Origin: Rhizobiaceae bacterium
GTDB lineage: Bacteria; Pseudomonadota; Alphaproteobacteria; Rhizobiales; Rhizobiaceae
Assembly: GCA_023953905.1 (NCBI GenBank)
Contig: JAMLJA010000001.1
Location: 62,001-126,000 of the forward strand
Length of the DNA stretch: 64,000 bases
Direction: 5' to 3'
In this document: positions 45,821 through 52,923 of the stretch, one piece after another
How the letters are laid out: each line of letters begins with the position of its first letter
Position numbering within the stretch: the stretch's first letter is position 1
Program-made: the position numbers and the translations under genes
Notes under the pieces: model-generated
What the model was told of the DNA's origin: nothing
Database searches by the model: none
What the model saw: only the letters and a program-made list of their open reading frames with translations

Positions 45821-46627
45821 TCAGGCGCGAAAGCGTGATTTGCAAAGCCGGCGCAGTGTATTGATCAGGTTCGCCGGCAGGTGTCGCGAGGCAATAAAGG
45901 GCAATCCCTTTCTGGGTGCCGTCCAGCCGACGACCTGGAGTTCTTCGGCAGCCGGCTCGTGGCGCTTTGCAAGCGCCCAGCTGGTGCAGTCGATCGCCGC
46001 CACTTCCGCCTCGCCGCTCGCGACAGCGATTATCGAGTTGCGATGACCGCCGCTGAGGATGCGCTCCGAAAAAATGTCGAGGCTCTCGCCCATTGCCTCG
46101 AGATCGCGCGAGAGCGCGATGAGGCCCGACATAGAATCGGAACTGTTGAAGACGAAGCGCCGTCCACGCAAGCGGTCGACCGGAATTGCTGCCCCGTCGG
46201 ATCGCGGCGGGACGTCTCCGGATCCTGCGACCCTGCTCATGACAATCGCGCTTGAATACAGTTCGCCGTGCCCGCCTTCGAAACCGGAATAGTCCGGCTG
46301 TCCGATGACAATGGCATTCTGGATGAGGCCAAGCTCAATCGGCCCCCAGCATGTCTGGCCGAAAATGAGTTTGGGATGGTTCCACACCGCGGGAAGATGC
46401 AACTCGTCCGGAGGGAGAGTTGCGGGGTCAGGCGCGAGCGGCATGCCGTGCACGTCGGCAATGCCGCCCTCGACAGCGGGCATGTCAGAGTTGCGACGCG
46501 TCAACTCCAAAGGCGACGGAATGCCGGCGGCCCGCATTCGTTCGCTGATGGCGGCCCATTCCGCGTCGACTTCGGATTGCCTCTCCGACCAGTCATACAT
46601 GGGCAATGCTGCGATATGGTCGGTCAA
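45821..46627 (-). CDS. PhnD-like periplasmic-binding-fold protein without signal peptide
   Basis: A 268-residue protein of the phosphonate/phosphite binding family (PhnD fold): LPMYDWSERQSEVDAEWAAI at the start, SSAIVMSRVAGSG, FVFNSSDSMSGL, and SGGHRNSIIAVASGEAEVAAIDC. The N-terminus has no hydrophobic signal and no lipobox, and no permease or ATPase is next to it, so it is probably not a classic importer component. A cytoplasmic sensory or enzymatic role is inferred. It is followed downstream by the convergent GT39 gene. Confidence 0.75.
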   Translation of the reverse strand: MTDHIAALPMYDWSERQSEVDAEWAAISERMRAAGIPSPLELTRRNSDMPAVEGGIADVHGMPLAPDPATLPPDELHLPAVWNHPKLIFGQTCWGPIELGLIQNAIVIGQPDYSGFEGGHGELYSSAIVMSRVAGSGDVPPRSDGAAIPVDRLRGRRFVFNSSDSMSGLIALSRDLEAMGESLDIFSERILSGGHRNSIIAVASGEAEVAAIDCTSWALAKRHEPAAEELQVVGWTAPRKGLPFIASRHLPANLINTLRRLCKSRFRA

Positions 46628-46713
46628 TGGAGACGCTTGATATGGAAAAGGAACTACGTTCAGAACAAGCCCATTACAGAATTATAGACGCCTGCCCTAT
46701 GAGGGGCACACCG

Positions 46714-47724
46714 CTATTCCTTGGGCGGTTCGGCAGGAATTGGCGCAGTTCCGAGGCCGTTGACATTTCGGCTTCGCATGCGCGGACGGAAGGCGGCCCC
46801 TGACTCTGGGGTGCGCCTGAGGAAGGGATGTATCACAGGCTCCTTGGCCTTCAAGGCAAAATCCAAGAACAGATCGAGATAGCTGCGATAGACATAGCCG
46901 CCATTCATCGCCAGCCATTCCTGCCGCCGCTCGCGAAAAAGCCGGGGCAAACGGTACCAGGCCGCCGTCGGCGCCTTGTGGTGCACCAGATGCAGATTGT
47001 TATTGAGAAAAAGCAGGGAGAGCGGCGATTTCTCGACAATCACCGTGCGACCGTCAGGCCGCTCCGACCACTGATGTTCGGCAAAGGTGCGGATGGCAAT
47101 GATGGATTGCCCCAACCAAACCGGCACCAGGATGTAAAGCCACAGCGGGATTTGCGAACCCAGAATGATCAACGGAACTACCACCGCGAGGCCGGCAATG
47201 TGCCAGAGCCATGCAGCGCGGACGCCGCGTTCGTTTTGACGTAGCCGCCGCAATTCGGAGGTAAGGAAGATCCAGCTCCCAAGGAGCGGACCAAGCACGA
47301 TGCGCCCAAGCATGGTGTTGTTGAGCTTCAACACCGCCTTCATTATCGACGGCATCTGCTCGTGCTGCCAAAAGGCTCGGTAATAGCTTTCGGGATCATC
47401 AAACGGATCCGTCAAGCGCTCGTCGGCATGGTGGCGCAGGTGCAGCGCCCGAAAACGTCGGTAGGGATATATGATCCCGATGGGCAGCCCGACCAGAAGC
47501 TCATTGAGCGTGCCAGACCGCGTCGGGTGACCGTGCGATGCCTCATGCATCAGCGAGGATTGAAGCGCCAGAACCACACCCAATGCGATCAAGGTAGAGA
47601 CGGGATAGAGCGGATAGACGAGAAACACCAATAACGCCCAGGTTCCATAACAGGCAGCTATGAGTGCCACCGTTGGCCATTCGACAGCAGGCCGTCTTGC
47701 GTGTTTGTGTGTATCGCTAACCAT
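46714..47724 (-). CDS. membrane fatty-acid desaturase
   Basis: Di-iron desaturase, 336 residues, that inserts a cis double bond in an acyl chain at the inner membrane. The three His boxes are HEASHGH, HLRHHAD and HLVHHKAP, with paired membrane segments before the first and third. The C-terminal ~30 residues are basic and probably cytoplasmic. GAGGA lies 3 nt before the ATG. It is divergent from an XRE regulator, and two palindromes lie in between, so regulated membrane fluidity is the likely role. Confidence 0.88.
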   Translation of the reverse strand: MVSDTHKHARRPAVEWPTVALIAACYGTWALLVFLVYPLYPVSTLIALGVVLALQSSLMHEASHGHPTRSGTLNELLVGLPIGIIYPYRRFRALHLRHHADERLTDPFDDPESYYRAFWQHEQMPSIMKAVLKLNNTMLGRIVLGPLLGSWIFLTSELRRLRQNERGVRAAWLWHIAGLAVVVPLIILGSQIPLWLYILVPVWLGQSIIAIRTFAEHQWSERPDGRTVIVEKSPLSLLFLNNNLHLVHHKAPTAAWYRLPRLFRERRQEWLAMNGGYVYRSYLDLFLDFALKAKEPVIHPFLRRTPESGAAFRPRMRSRNVNGLGTAPIPAEPPKE

Positions 47725-47758
47725 TCATCCTCATCTCGCCGGGCGCGGAATCATCACG

Positions 47759-47833
47759 CCTCCTGACACAACGCTGTCAGGAGGTGGTGATTTGTTCAAT
47801 GCGATTTCGCGAACAGTATGTTGCTTTTGCAAC
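47759..47833. promoter_or_regulatory. two palindromes between desaturase and XRE regulator
   Basis: First: perfect 10-bp inverted repeat CCTCCTGACA (47759-47768) / TGTCAGGAGG (47775-47784), 6-nt loop, 35 nt upstream of the desaturase start. Second: GTTGC (47820-47824) / GCAAC (47829-47833), 4-nt spacer, before the XRE gene. No T-run follows the first, so I read them as operators rather than terminators; they suit a dimeric helix-turn-helix repressor. Confidence 0.5.
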
Positions 47834-47865
47834 TCAAAGGCATCATTTGTTGTGAGAACACACCA

Positions 47866-48723
47866 ATGGGGTCATTTTCAGCAATGGTGGACAAGCGTGA
47901 TCTGTCGGTGACGTTCAGGGAACGCCTGCGCCAATTGCTGCAACGGGCCGATCTCAATCAATCGTCGTTCGCGGCCGCCGTCGGCATTGACCGCTCCGCC
48001 TTGTCGCAATTGCTGTCGGGCTCGTCCACGCGCCTGCCCCGTGCCGAGACGCTGCTCAACATCGCAAACGAATACAAGGTGTCGCTGGACTGGCTACTGG
48101 GCCTCAGCCAGAGCGAGGCCCTGACCGGGGAGTTGCGTCCAAGCTTCGAGATCGAGGAGGGATCGAGCGCATTTGGCGAACCGCTCATGACCAAATGGCA
48201 CGCGGAAGCCAACGGCATGAAGATTCGCTACGTTCCGGCAGGCATTCCGGATCTTCTCAGAACAAGGGAACTGATCGACTACGAGTCCGACATTTCACGC
48301 CGCAGCAAGGAAGCGCAGCACGGAGAGGCCCAGCTTCGCATCGACTACAACCGCCTGCCCGGTACCGATATGGAAGCCTGCATGCCGCGGCACACGATGG
48401 AGATCTTTGCGCGCGGGCTCGGCGTGTGGACAGGTTTTCCGGAGGATGCCCGCAAACGTCAGCTTGAACACATGGCCACGCTGCTGGACGATCTCTATCC
48501 GGGATTTCGCCTCTATCTCTACGACGGTCGACAGCGCTACTCGGTGCCCTATACGATCTTCGGGCCGCGTCGCGTCGCCGTCTATGTCGGGGATATGTAT
48601 CTGGTCTTGAATGCGACTGAATTGATCAGCACGTTTACACGGCACTTCGACACGCTGATCAAAGCAACCGAGATACATGCACACGAAGTCGCCGCCTTCG
48701 CACGCGCTCTGCCGACGCGATGA
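47866..48723 (+). CDS. XRE-family transcriptional regulator
   Basis: A 285-residue protein with an N-terminal lambda-repressor-like HTH at about residues 12-70 (ERLRQLLQRADLNQSSFAAA then IDRSALSQLLSG). The C-terminal ~190 residues are of no family I recognise; they contain KIRYVPAGIPDLLRTREL and YDGRQRYSVPYTIFGPRRVAVYVGD, which looks like a small sensory domain. The ATG at 47866 is the chosen start; 47884 and 47818 are in frame. It is divergent from the desaturase, its likely target. Confidence 0.8.
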   Translation: MGSFSAMVDKRDLSVTFRERLRQLLQRADLNQSSFAAAVGIDRSALSQLLSGSSTRLPRAETLLNIANEYKVSLDWLLGLSQSEALTGELRPSFEIEEGSSAFGEPLMTKWHAEANGMKIRYVPAGIPDLLRTRELIDYESDISRRSKEAQHGEAQLRIDYNRLPGTDMEACMPRHTMEIFARGLGVWTGFPEDARKRQLEHMATLLDDLYPGFRLYLYDGRQRYSVPYTIFGPRRVAVYVGDMYLVLNATELISTFTRHFDTLIKATEIHAHEVAAFARALPTR

Positions 48724-48735
48724 AGGCGTGGACCT

Positions 48736-49656
48736 CTATTGTAGGACCGGTTTCTTTAAGAAGTCGCTTCGATCGCTCGACTTGATGCGCAGCCACATTT
48801 CACGCCGGTCGCGGATGATCCGAATAGGAATTTCGGTGCCCGCCGGGCCACTTGCCCAGACCTTGCGGTAAAAGTCCGCCAGTCCGTCGACCTCGAGATT
48901 GCGTACATCCGCAACGATGTCGCCCTGTCGAACTCCAGCCTGAGCTGCCGGACCGCGCTCGTCGACATTGATCGTGACGACCCTCCCGTCACTTTCGGCC
49001 GAGTACATTCCAAGCCAGGGACGCGGTTCCCTGTCGATCCGTCCTCGGCTCAGCAGATCATCGAGGATCGGCTTCAAGAGGTCCACCGGAACGACCATGT
49101 TGATGTCTTCCGACTCTCCGTTGCGCAGCATCTGCAACATGAGCGAGCCGATGCCGACGAGTTCCCCCGCCGAATTGATCAGAGCGGCACCGCCCCATGA
49201 CGGGTTGGCGGGCGACGTAAAGATGGCTTCCTCCAGCAGATACTCCCAATAGCCCGCGAATTCCTGCTTCGCGACGATCGCGGCCTCGACCGGTCGCCCA
49301 AGAGCATCAGCCAGCACAACTGCATCGCCGGTGTCGACTTCTTGCGAATTGCCAAGAACGATGGCCGGAACGTCCAACTGTCCCATGGCCTGGACCAGAC
49401 CGAGGCCGGACTCCTGATCATAGGCCAGCGCATGGCCGGGCACCACGCGACCGCCTGCCGTGGTCAACCAGACATTTTCCGCCTCGGTAATGAGATATCC
49501 GATCGTCAGAACCAGACCGTTGTCGCGAATGACGGCTCCACTGCCGGTGCGCTCCGTACCGAGAACGCCCGCGGTAAAAGCGTCCTCTGGAATGATCGAC
49601 TGAACCTGCACAATCGACTGGATCGCCTTATCGATACTCAATTGCATCTCCTGCAT
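48736..49656 (-). CDS. Deg/HtrA-like protein with degenerate protease triad, plus PDZ
   Basis: A 306-residue trypsin-fold domain (residues 1-200) plus PDZ domain (about 205-295). Aligned with DegP, the His of VLTNNH is Tyr (Y54 in LVLTIGYLI), the Asp of the SDIAL block is Gly (G84 in DQESGLGLV) and the Ser of GNSGGAL is Gly (G155 in NPSWGGAAL). All three triad residues are lost, so it should not be a peptidase. No signal peptide is present, so it is cytoplasmic. It may bind peptides or act as a scaffold; the role is unknown. Confidence 0.8.
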   Translation of the reverse strand: MQEMQLSIDKAIQSIVQVQSIIPEDAFTAGVLGTERTGSGAVIRDNGLVLTIGYLITEAENVWLTTAGGRVVPGHALAYDQESGLGLVQAMGQLDVPAIVLGNSQEVDTGDAVVLADALGRPVEAAIVAKQEFAGYWEYLLEEAIFTSPANPSWGGAALINSAGELVGIGSLMLQMLRNGESEDINMVVPVDLLKPILDDLLSRGRIDREPRPWLGMYSAESDGRVVTINVDERGPAAQAGVRQGDIVADVRNLEVDGLADFYRKVWASGPAGTEIPIRIIRDRREMWLRIKSSDRSDFLKKPVLQ

Positions 49657-49758
49657 GACGGCTCGGACCGTCTCAAATCACATGACTATCCTATTCAGAT
49701 AGGCCGAGGGGGGTCTACCCTCAACCACTGCGCTCGCCTTCGCTTCCACATCGAGCAA

Positions 49759-49787
49759 TTGACGACATATAAAGATTTCCTTATATC
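49759..49787 (+). promoter_or_regulatory. bmt promoter with overlapping SahR-like operator
   Basis: A sigma-70-like promoter: TTGACG (49759-49764), 17-nt spacer, TATATC (49782-49787). The near-palindrome at 49766-49787 (left arm CATATAAAG, right arm CCTTATATC) covers the spacer and the -10 box, where a repressor would block. The arms resemble the AT-rich sites described for the SAH-responsive regulator SahR, which controls methionine-cycle genes in Proteobacteria. This match is from memory of the motif and should be scored. Confidence 0.55.
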
Positions 49788-49836
49788 CTCCAAATCTCGT
49801 TCCTGCGAACCGTTCCCCCATCAGAGGCGTTCAGCC

Positions 49837-50844
49837 ATGCACAATCCGATAGATGCCTTGCTTGCGGAGAAAGGCGTTCTGCTCGCAGATGGCGCGACCG
49901 GCACAAATCTCTTTGCGATGGGACTGGAGGCTGGCGAGGCGCCGGAGCTCCTCAACGAGACAGCACCCGAGACGATCGAGAAGCTGCATCAGGGTTTTGT
50001 CGACGCAGGTGCGGATATCATCCTGACCAATTCGTTTGGTGGTACACGCCATCGCCTCAAACTCCACCACGCGCAGGATCGAGTCTGCGAGATCAACAAA
50101 CGCGCCGCCGAGATTGCGTGCGCCGTGGCGGAGAAAGCCGGCCGCAAGGTGATCGTGGCGGGCTCGGTCGGTCCCACAGGCGAGCTGCTGATTCCGCTCG
50201 GCGCGCTGTCCTATGAGGATGCGGTTGCAGCCTTCGTCGAACAGATGGAAGGTCTGAAGGCCGGCGGAGCCCAGGTCGCATGGATAGAAACCATGTCCGC
50301 GACGGATGAGATCCGTGCAGCGGCCGAGGCTGCGATCAAGGTCGGCCTTCCCTACACTTACACCGGTTCGTTCGACACGGCGGGCCGCACGATGATGGGA
50401 CTGCTGCCGAAAGACATTCACGACGTCACCGACGGTCTCGCGCAACAACCGCTGGCCGTCGGGGCCAATTGCGGGGTCGGCGCATCCGACATTCTGGCGT
50501 CGCTGCTCGACATGACCGAGGCGAAGCCGGAGGCAACGGTAATCGTCAAGGGCAACTGCGGCATACCCGAGTTTCATGGATCGGAAATCCATTATTCCGG
50601 GACACCTATGCTGATGGGTGATTATGCACGCCTGGCGGTCGATTCCGGCGCCCGGATCATCGGCGGTTGCTGCGGAACGTCATTCGAGCACCTTGCCGCG
50701 ATGCGCAAAGCGATCGACGCGCATCAAAAGGCGGACCGTCCGACCGTCGAGACGATCGTTGAGCGCATCGGGCCGATGCGCAACAAGCTCGCAACTGCCA
50801 CTCCGACAGGAGAAGGCAGACGCGAGCGCCGACGTCGGGGCTGA
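49837..50844 (+). CDS. bmt: betaine-homocysteine S-methyltransferase (homocysteine S-methyltransferase family)
   Basis: Transfers a methyl group from betaine (or another donor) to homocysteine to make methionine. It is a 335-residue single Pfam02574-type barrel. The zinc ligands are C212 in GANCGVG and the pair C278-C279 in GGCCGTSFEH. The start LLAEKGVLLADGATGTNL is typical. There is no cobalamin or folate domain, so it is not MetH. AGAGG lies 10 nt before the ATG. It may use the product of the two MttB/corrinoid branches or demethylate betaine directly. Confidence 0.9.
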   Translation: MHNPIDALLAEKGVLLADGATGTNLFAMGLEAGEAPELLNETAPETIEKLHQGFVDAGADIILTNSFGGTRHRLKLHHAQDRVCEINKRAAEIACAVAEKAGRKVIVAGSVGPTGELLIPLGALSYEDAVAAFVEQMEGLKAGGAQVAWIETMSATDEIRAAAEAAIKVGLPYTYTGSFDTAGRTMMGLLPKDIHDVTDGLAQQPLAVGANCGVGASDILASLLDMTEAKPEATVIVKGNCGIPEFHGSEIHYSGTPMLMGDYARLAVDSGARIIGGCCGTSFEHLAAMRKAIDAHQKADRPTVETIVERIGPMRNKLATATPTGEGRRERRRRG

Positions 50845-50851
50845 GGCCGAG

Positions 50852-50883
50852 CCGACGCGCGAACCAATTCGCCCGCGCGTCGG
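50852..50883. terminator. GC-rich hairpin between convergent bmt and padR
   Basis: Perfect 10-bp stem CCGACGCGCG (50852-50861) / CGCGCGTCGG (50874-50883), loop 12 nt, placed in the 47-bp gap between two convergent genes. No T-run follows on either strand, so it is a terminator by position more than by full consensus. Confidence 0.55.
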
Positions 50884-50891
50884 ATCAATGA

Positions 50892-51476
50892 TCAGAGGCT
50901 TTCGATATCCTTGCGCGCCTGCGCCAGGATTTCACGCACCTTTCGGGCCTGGTCCGCGCTCAGTTCGCCCCTGCGAACGCGAATGAACACAGACTTGGCA
51001 AAAGCCCTGACTTCGTCGCCAAGCGCGACCTTGCCGCCTGCGCCGGACACTTCGTCAATCTGCGCATTGAGACGTGCGAGTTCCTCCGCATTCTCCTCCA
51101 GATAAGCCTTTCCGTCTTGTGTGATGGAATAGCGACGCTTGTTTCCGTTCGCTTCCGACACGACCAGATCGGCTTCTTCAAGCATCTGCAGCATCGGGTA
51201 GATCGCACCGGGGCTGGGGCTGTAGGTGCCTTGGAGCTTTGCCTCAAGCGCCTTGATGATGTCGTAGCCATGGCGCGGCTCCTCGGCAATCAGGCCGAGA
51301 ACGACAAGTCGCAGCGCGCCGCCCTCGAAGAGACGCCGCCCTCGCCCGCCAAACGGGCCTCCCCGATGCCGACCAAAAGGACCGCCGCGGCCGCCCCCTC
51401 TGCCCGCGCGGTCGTCATCACTCGCACCTGCCATCATCCGCCAGCCGCCAAAACCATGTGAATGCATGTCGTACAT
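50892..51476 (-). CDS. PadR-family repressor with Gly/Arg-rich N-terminus (YqjI type)
   Basis: A 194-residue regulator. Residues 1-50 are Gly/Arg/His-rich (GGRGGPFGRHRGGPFGGRGRR); the winged-helix PadR domain covers about 50-130 with LRLVVLGLIAEEPRHGYDIIKALE and TYSPSPGAIYPMLQMLEE; a helical dimerisation tail follows. The layout matches E. coli YqjI, a metal-responsive repressor of the ferric reductase YqjH. No reductase is adjacent here. I chose the ATG at 51476, with AAAGGA about 8 nt upstream; 51503 is in frame. Confidence 0.85.
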   Translation of the reverse strand: MYDMHSHGFGGWRMMAGASDDDRAGRGGGRGGPFGRHRGGPFGGRGRRLFEGGALRLVVLGLIAEEPRHGYDIIKALEAKLQGTYSPSPGAIYPMLQMLEEADLVVSEANGNKRRYSITQDGKAYLEENAEELARLNAQIDEVSGAGGKVALGDEVRAFAKSVFIRVRRGELSADQARKVREILAQARKDIESL

Positions 51477-51517
51477 TGAAAATCCTTTCAGAGACCATTG
51501 CATGAGACATATCTAGC

Positions 51518-51533
51518 AAAAGATATATCTTTT
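51518..51533. promoter_or_regulatory. perfect 16-bp palindrome upstream of padR
   Basis: AAAAGATATATCTTTT, symmetric over all 16 bases, lies 41 nt before the padR-type start; ATAT repeats continue on both sides. PadR/YqjI regulators bind inverted AT-rich repeats in their own control regions, so this is the expected auto-operator. It falls where a minus-strand promoter would be. Confidence 0.65.
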
Positions 51534-51605
51534 ATAAGTCATGACTGACGGCATCTCGGTCTCTGTTCACCCGCCTGCTCGAAAATCCCATATTCAACTT
51601 ACCGG

Positions 51606-51649
51606 TTGACAATCGAGAGCGCGGGCGATTATTAAACCACATGGTTGAA
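51606..51649 (+). promoter_or_regulatory. arsR promoter and operator, leaderless start
   Basis: TTGACA (51606-51611), 17-nt spacer, TTATTA (51629-51634). The expected transcription start is at or very near the ATG (51641), and there is no ribosome site, so the mRNA is probably leaderless. The palindrome TTAAACCA (51632-51639) / TGGTTGAA (51642-51649), 7 of 8 matching, spans the -10 box, start site and start codon, and resembles sites of ArsR-type regulators paired with SRPBCC proteins. Confidence 0.6.
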
Positions 51650-52009
51650 TTACAGACAGCACAACTCGACACCGTGTTTCACGCGCTGGGCGACGCCACC
51701 CGGCGAAAGATGCTTCGCGAACTTGTGAAGGGTGAGAAGACCGTTGGCCAACTCGCCGAGCCTTTCTCGATGTCGCTCGCGGCGGCTTCCAAGCACATCA
51801 AGGCACTGGAAGGTGCCGGGTTGATCCGACGCGAGGTCCGCGGTCGAACGCATATGTGCCGTCTCGAGCCAGGCCCGCTAGCCAGTGCGCATGAATGGCT
51901 CGGCTTCTACGAGCGCTTCTGGAACCAGCGCCTCGATATCCTCGAACAGATCCTGCGCGAGGAGAATTCTCGAAATCCCAAAATCCCCAAGGAGCAGACC
52001 GATGAATGA
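51641..52009 (+). CDS. ArsR-family regulator paired with an SRPBCC protein
   Basis: A 122-residue winged-helix regulator: VFHALGDATRRKMLRELVKGEKTVGQLAEPF then MSLAAASKHIKALEGAGLIRREVRGR (shown in part). The C-terminal EWLGFYERFWNQRLDILEQIL helix is typical of the ArsR group that sits before SRPBCC (AHSA1-like) genes. It has no Cys-based metal site. The stop overlaps the next ATG region by 8 nt. It is presumably an autorepressor through the palindrome at its start. Confidence 0.88.
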   Translation: MVELQTAQLDTVFHALGDATRRKMLRELVKGEKTVGQLAEPFSMSLAAASKHIKALEGAGLIRREVRGRTHMCRLEPGPLASAHEWLGFYERFWNQRLDILEQILREENSRNPKIPKEQTDE

Positions 52010-52535
52010 CACGATAATTATCAATGGCTATGGCGCACTGATCGAGCCCGCCACGTTCAAGATCGAACGCCTCCTGCCTGCGTCCGTCGAACGCATCTGG
52101 TCCTATCTCGTCGACAGCGATTTACGGCGCAAGTGGTTGGCGTCCGGTGATTTGCCATTGAAGGCCGGCGCTCCCTTCGAGTTCGTCTGGCGTAACGAAG
52201 AACTCAGCTCACCTCCCGGTCAAAGGCCCGAGGGTTTCCCCGAAGAGCACAGCATGAAGGCCGAGGTGGTTGATGTGGAAGCCCCCAACCGCCTCGTGAT
52301 CACCTGGGGGACAGCGAGCGAAGTCACCTTCGAATTGTCGCCACAGGGCCAGGAAACGCTGCTCACTATCATCCACCGCCGTCTGTCGGATCGTGGATCG
52401 ATCCTTAATGTGAGCGCGGGCTGGCACATGCATCTCAATGTTCTGGACGCGCGTGTCTCCGGCAGGGAACCCGATGCGTTCTGGAACGGATGGAAAAGGC
52501 TCAAGGCCGAGTACGAGCAGCGCCTCCCCGCCTGA
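52002..52535 (+). CDS. SRPBCC/AHSA1-like protein
   Basis: A 177-residue START/Bet v1-fold protein. After the strand FKIERLLPASVERIWSYLVD come a DLRRKWLASGDLPLKAGAPFEFVW segment and the final AFWNGWKRLKAEYEQRL helix, the usual AHSA1 layout. It binds a hydrophobic ligand or acts on one; the ligand is unknown. AAGGAG lies 8 nt before the ATG, inside the end of the ArsR gene, so the pair is translationally coupled. Confidence 0.85.
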   Translation: MNDTIIINGYGALIEPATFKIERLLPASVERIWSYLVDSDLRRKWLASGDLPLKAGAPFEFVWRNEELSSPPGQRPEGFPEEHSMKAEVVDVEAPNRLVITWGTASEVTFELSPQGQETLLTIIHRRLSDRGSILNVSAGWHMHLNVLDARVSGREPDAFWNGWKRLKAEYEQRLPA

Positions 52536-52923
52536 TGCTCGCGAAAAGGCCGGCAAGGGTCTCCCCTTGCCGGCCTGCCTCGCCGCCCTTGACCGGCTCC
52601 TTGCCCGTGCGATCCCACCCGGAAGAGCCGGCCTATTGCCACCGCCTTTCGATCGCGTGCCGAGGCCAGTCCGCCGCGATCCATGAAACCGTTCGCAAGC
52701 CCAAGCGAAGCGGCTCCGTTGCGATGACAATCTCTGCACAGTGGTCGAGGACATCCCGCCCCTGTACGTTCACCTGTAAGACGAAGCTACGAACCCAATC
52801 CTTGGATCTGATCAAACACATGCGCGTGAGCGTGATTTGATCGACCTTGACCACGCAGGCAGCGGCGAGCCTCAAACGGGAAAAGCCCGGCTGCCCGGGC
52901 CTTTCGACTTCGGTCAAGAATGC
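52536..52923. other. 388-bp convergent intergenic region with two hairpins
   Basis: No supported gene. Just after the SRPBCC stop is a 13-bp perfect stem AGGCCGGCAAGGG (52547-52559) / CCCTTGCCGGCCT (52564-52576) with a TCTC loop; it has no T-run but should slow polymerase leaving the SRPBCC gene. A second hairpin near 52885-52900 serves the opposite strand (separate entry). Nothing else is interpretable. Confidence 0.55.
52881..52904 (-). terminator. Rho-independent terminator of the VWA gene
   Basis: Stem GCCCGG (52885-52890) / CCGGGC (52895-52900), 4-nt loop, flanked by AAAA at 52881-52884 on plus. Read on the minus strand this is a GC hairpin followed directly by TTTT, 20 nt after the VWA stop. 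It is a short but canonical terminator for the sigma/VWA transcript. Confidence 0.7.

Noticed and set aside
51641..52009. The ArsR gene as the SahR regulator of bmt
   Set aside because: It is coupled to an SRPBCC gene and has its own palindrome of a different type (TTAAACCA/TGGTTGAA) from the bmt site, so it most likely regulates only its own operon.
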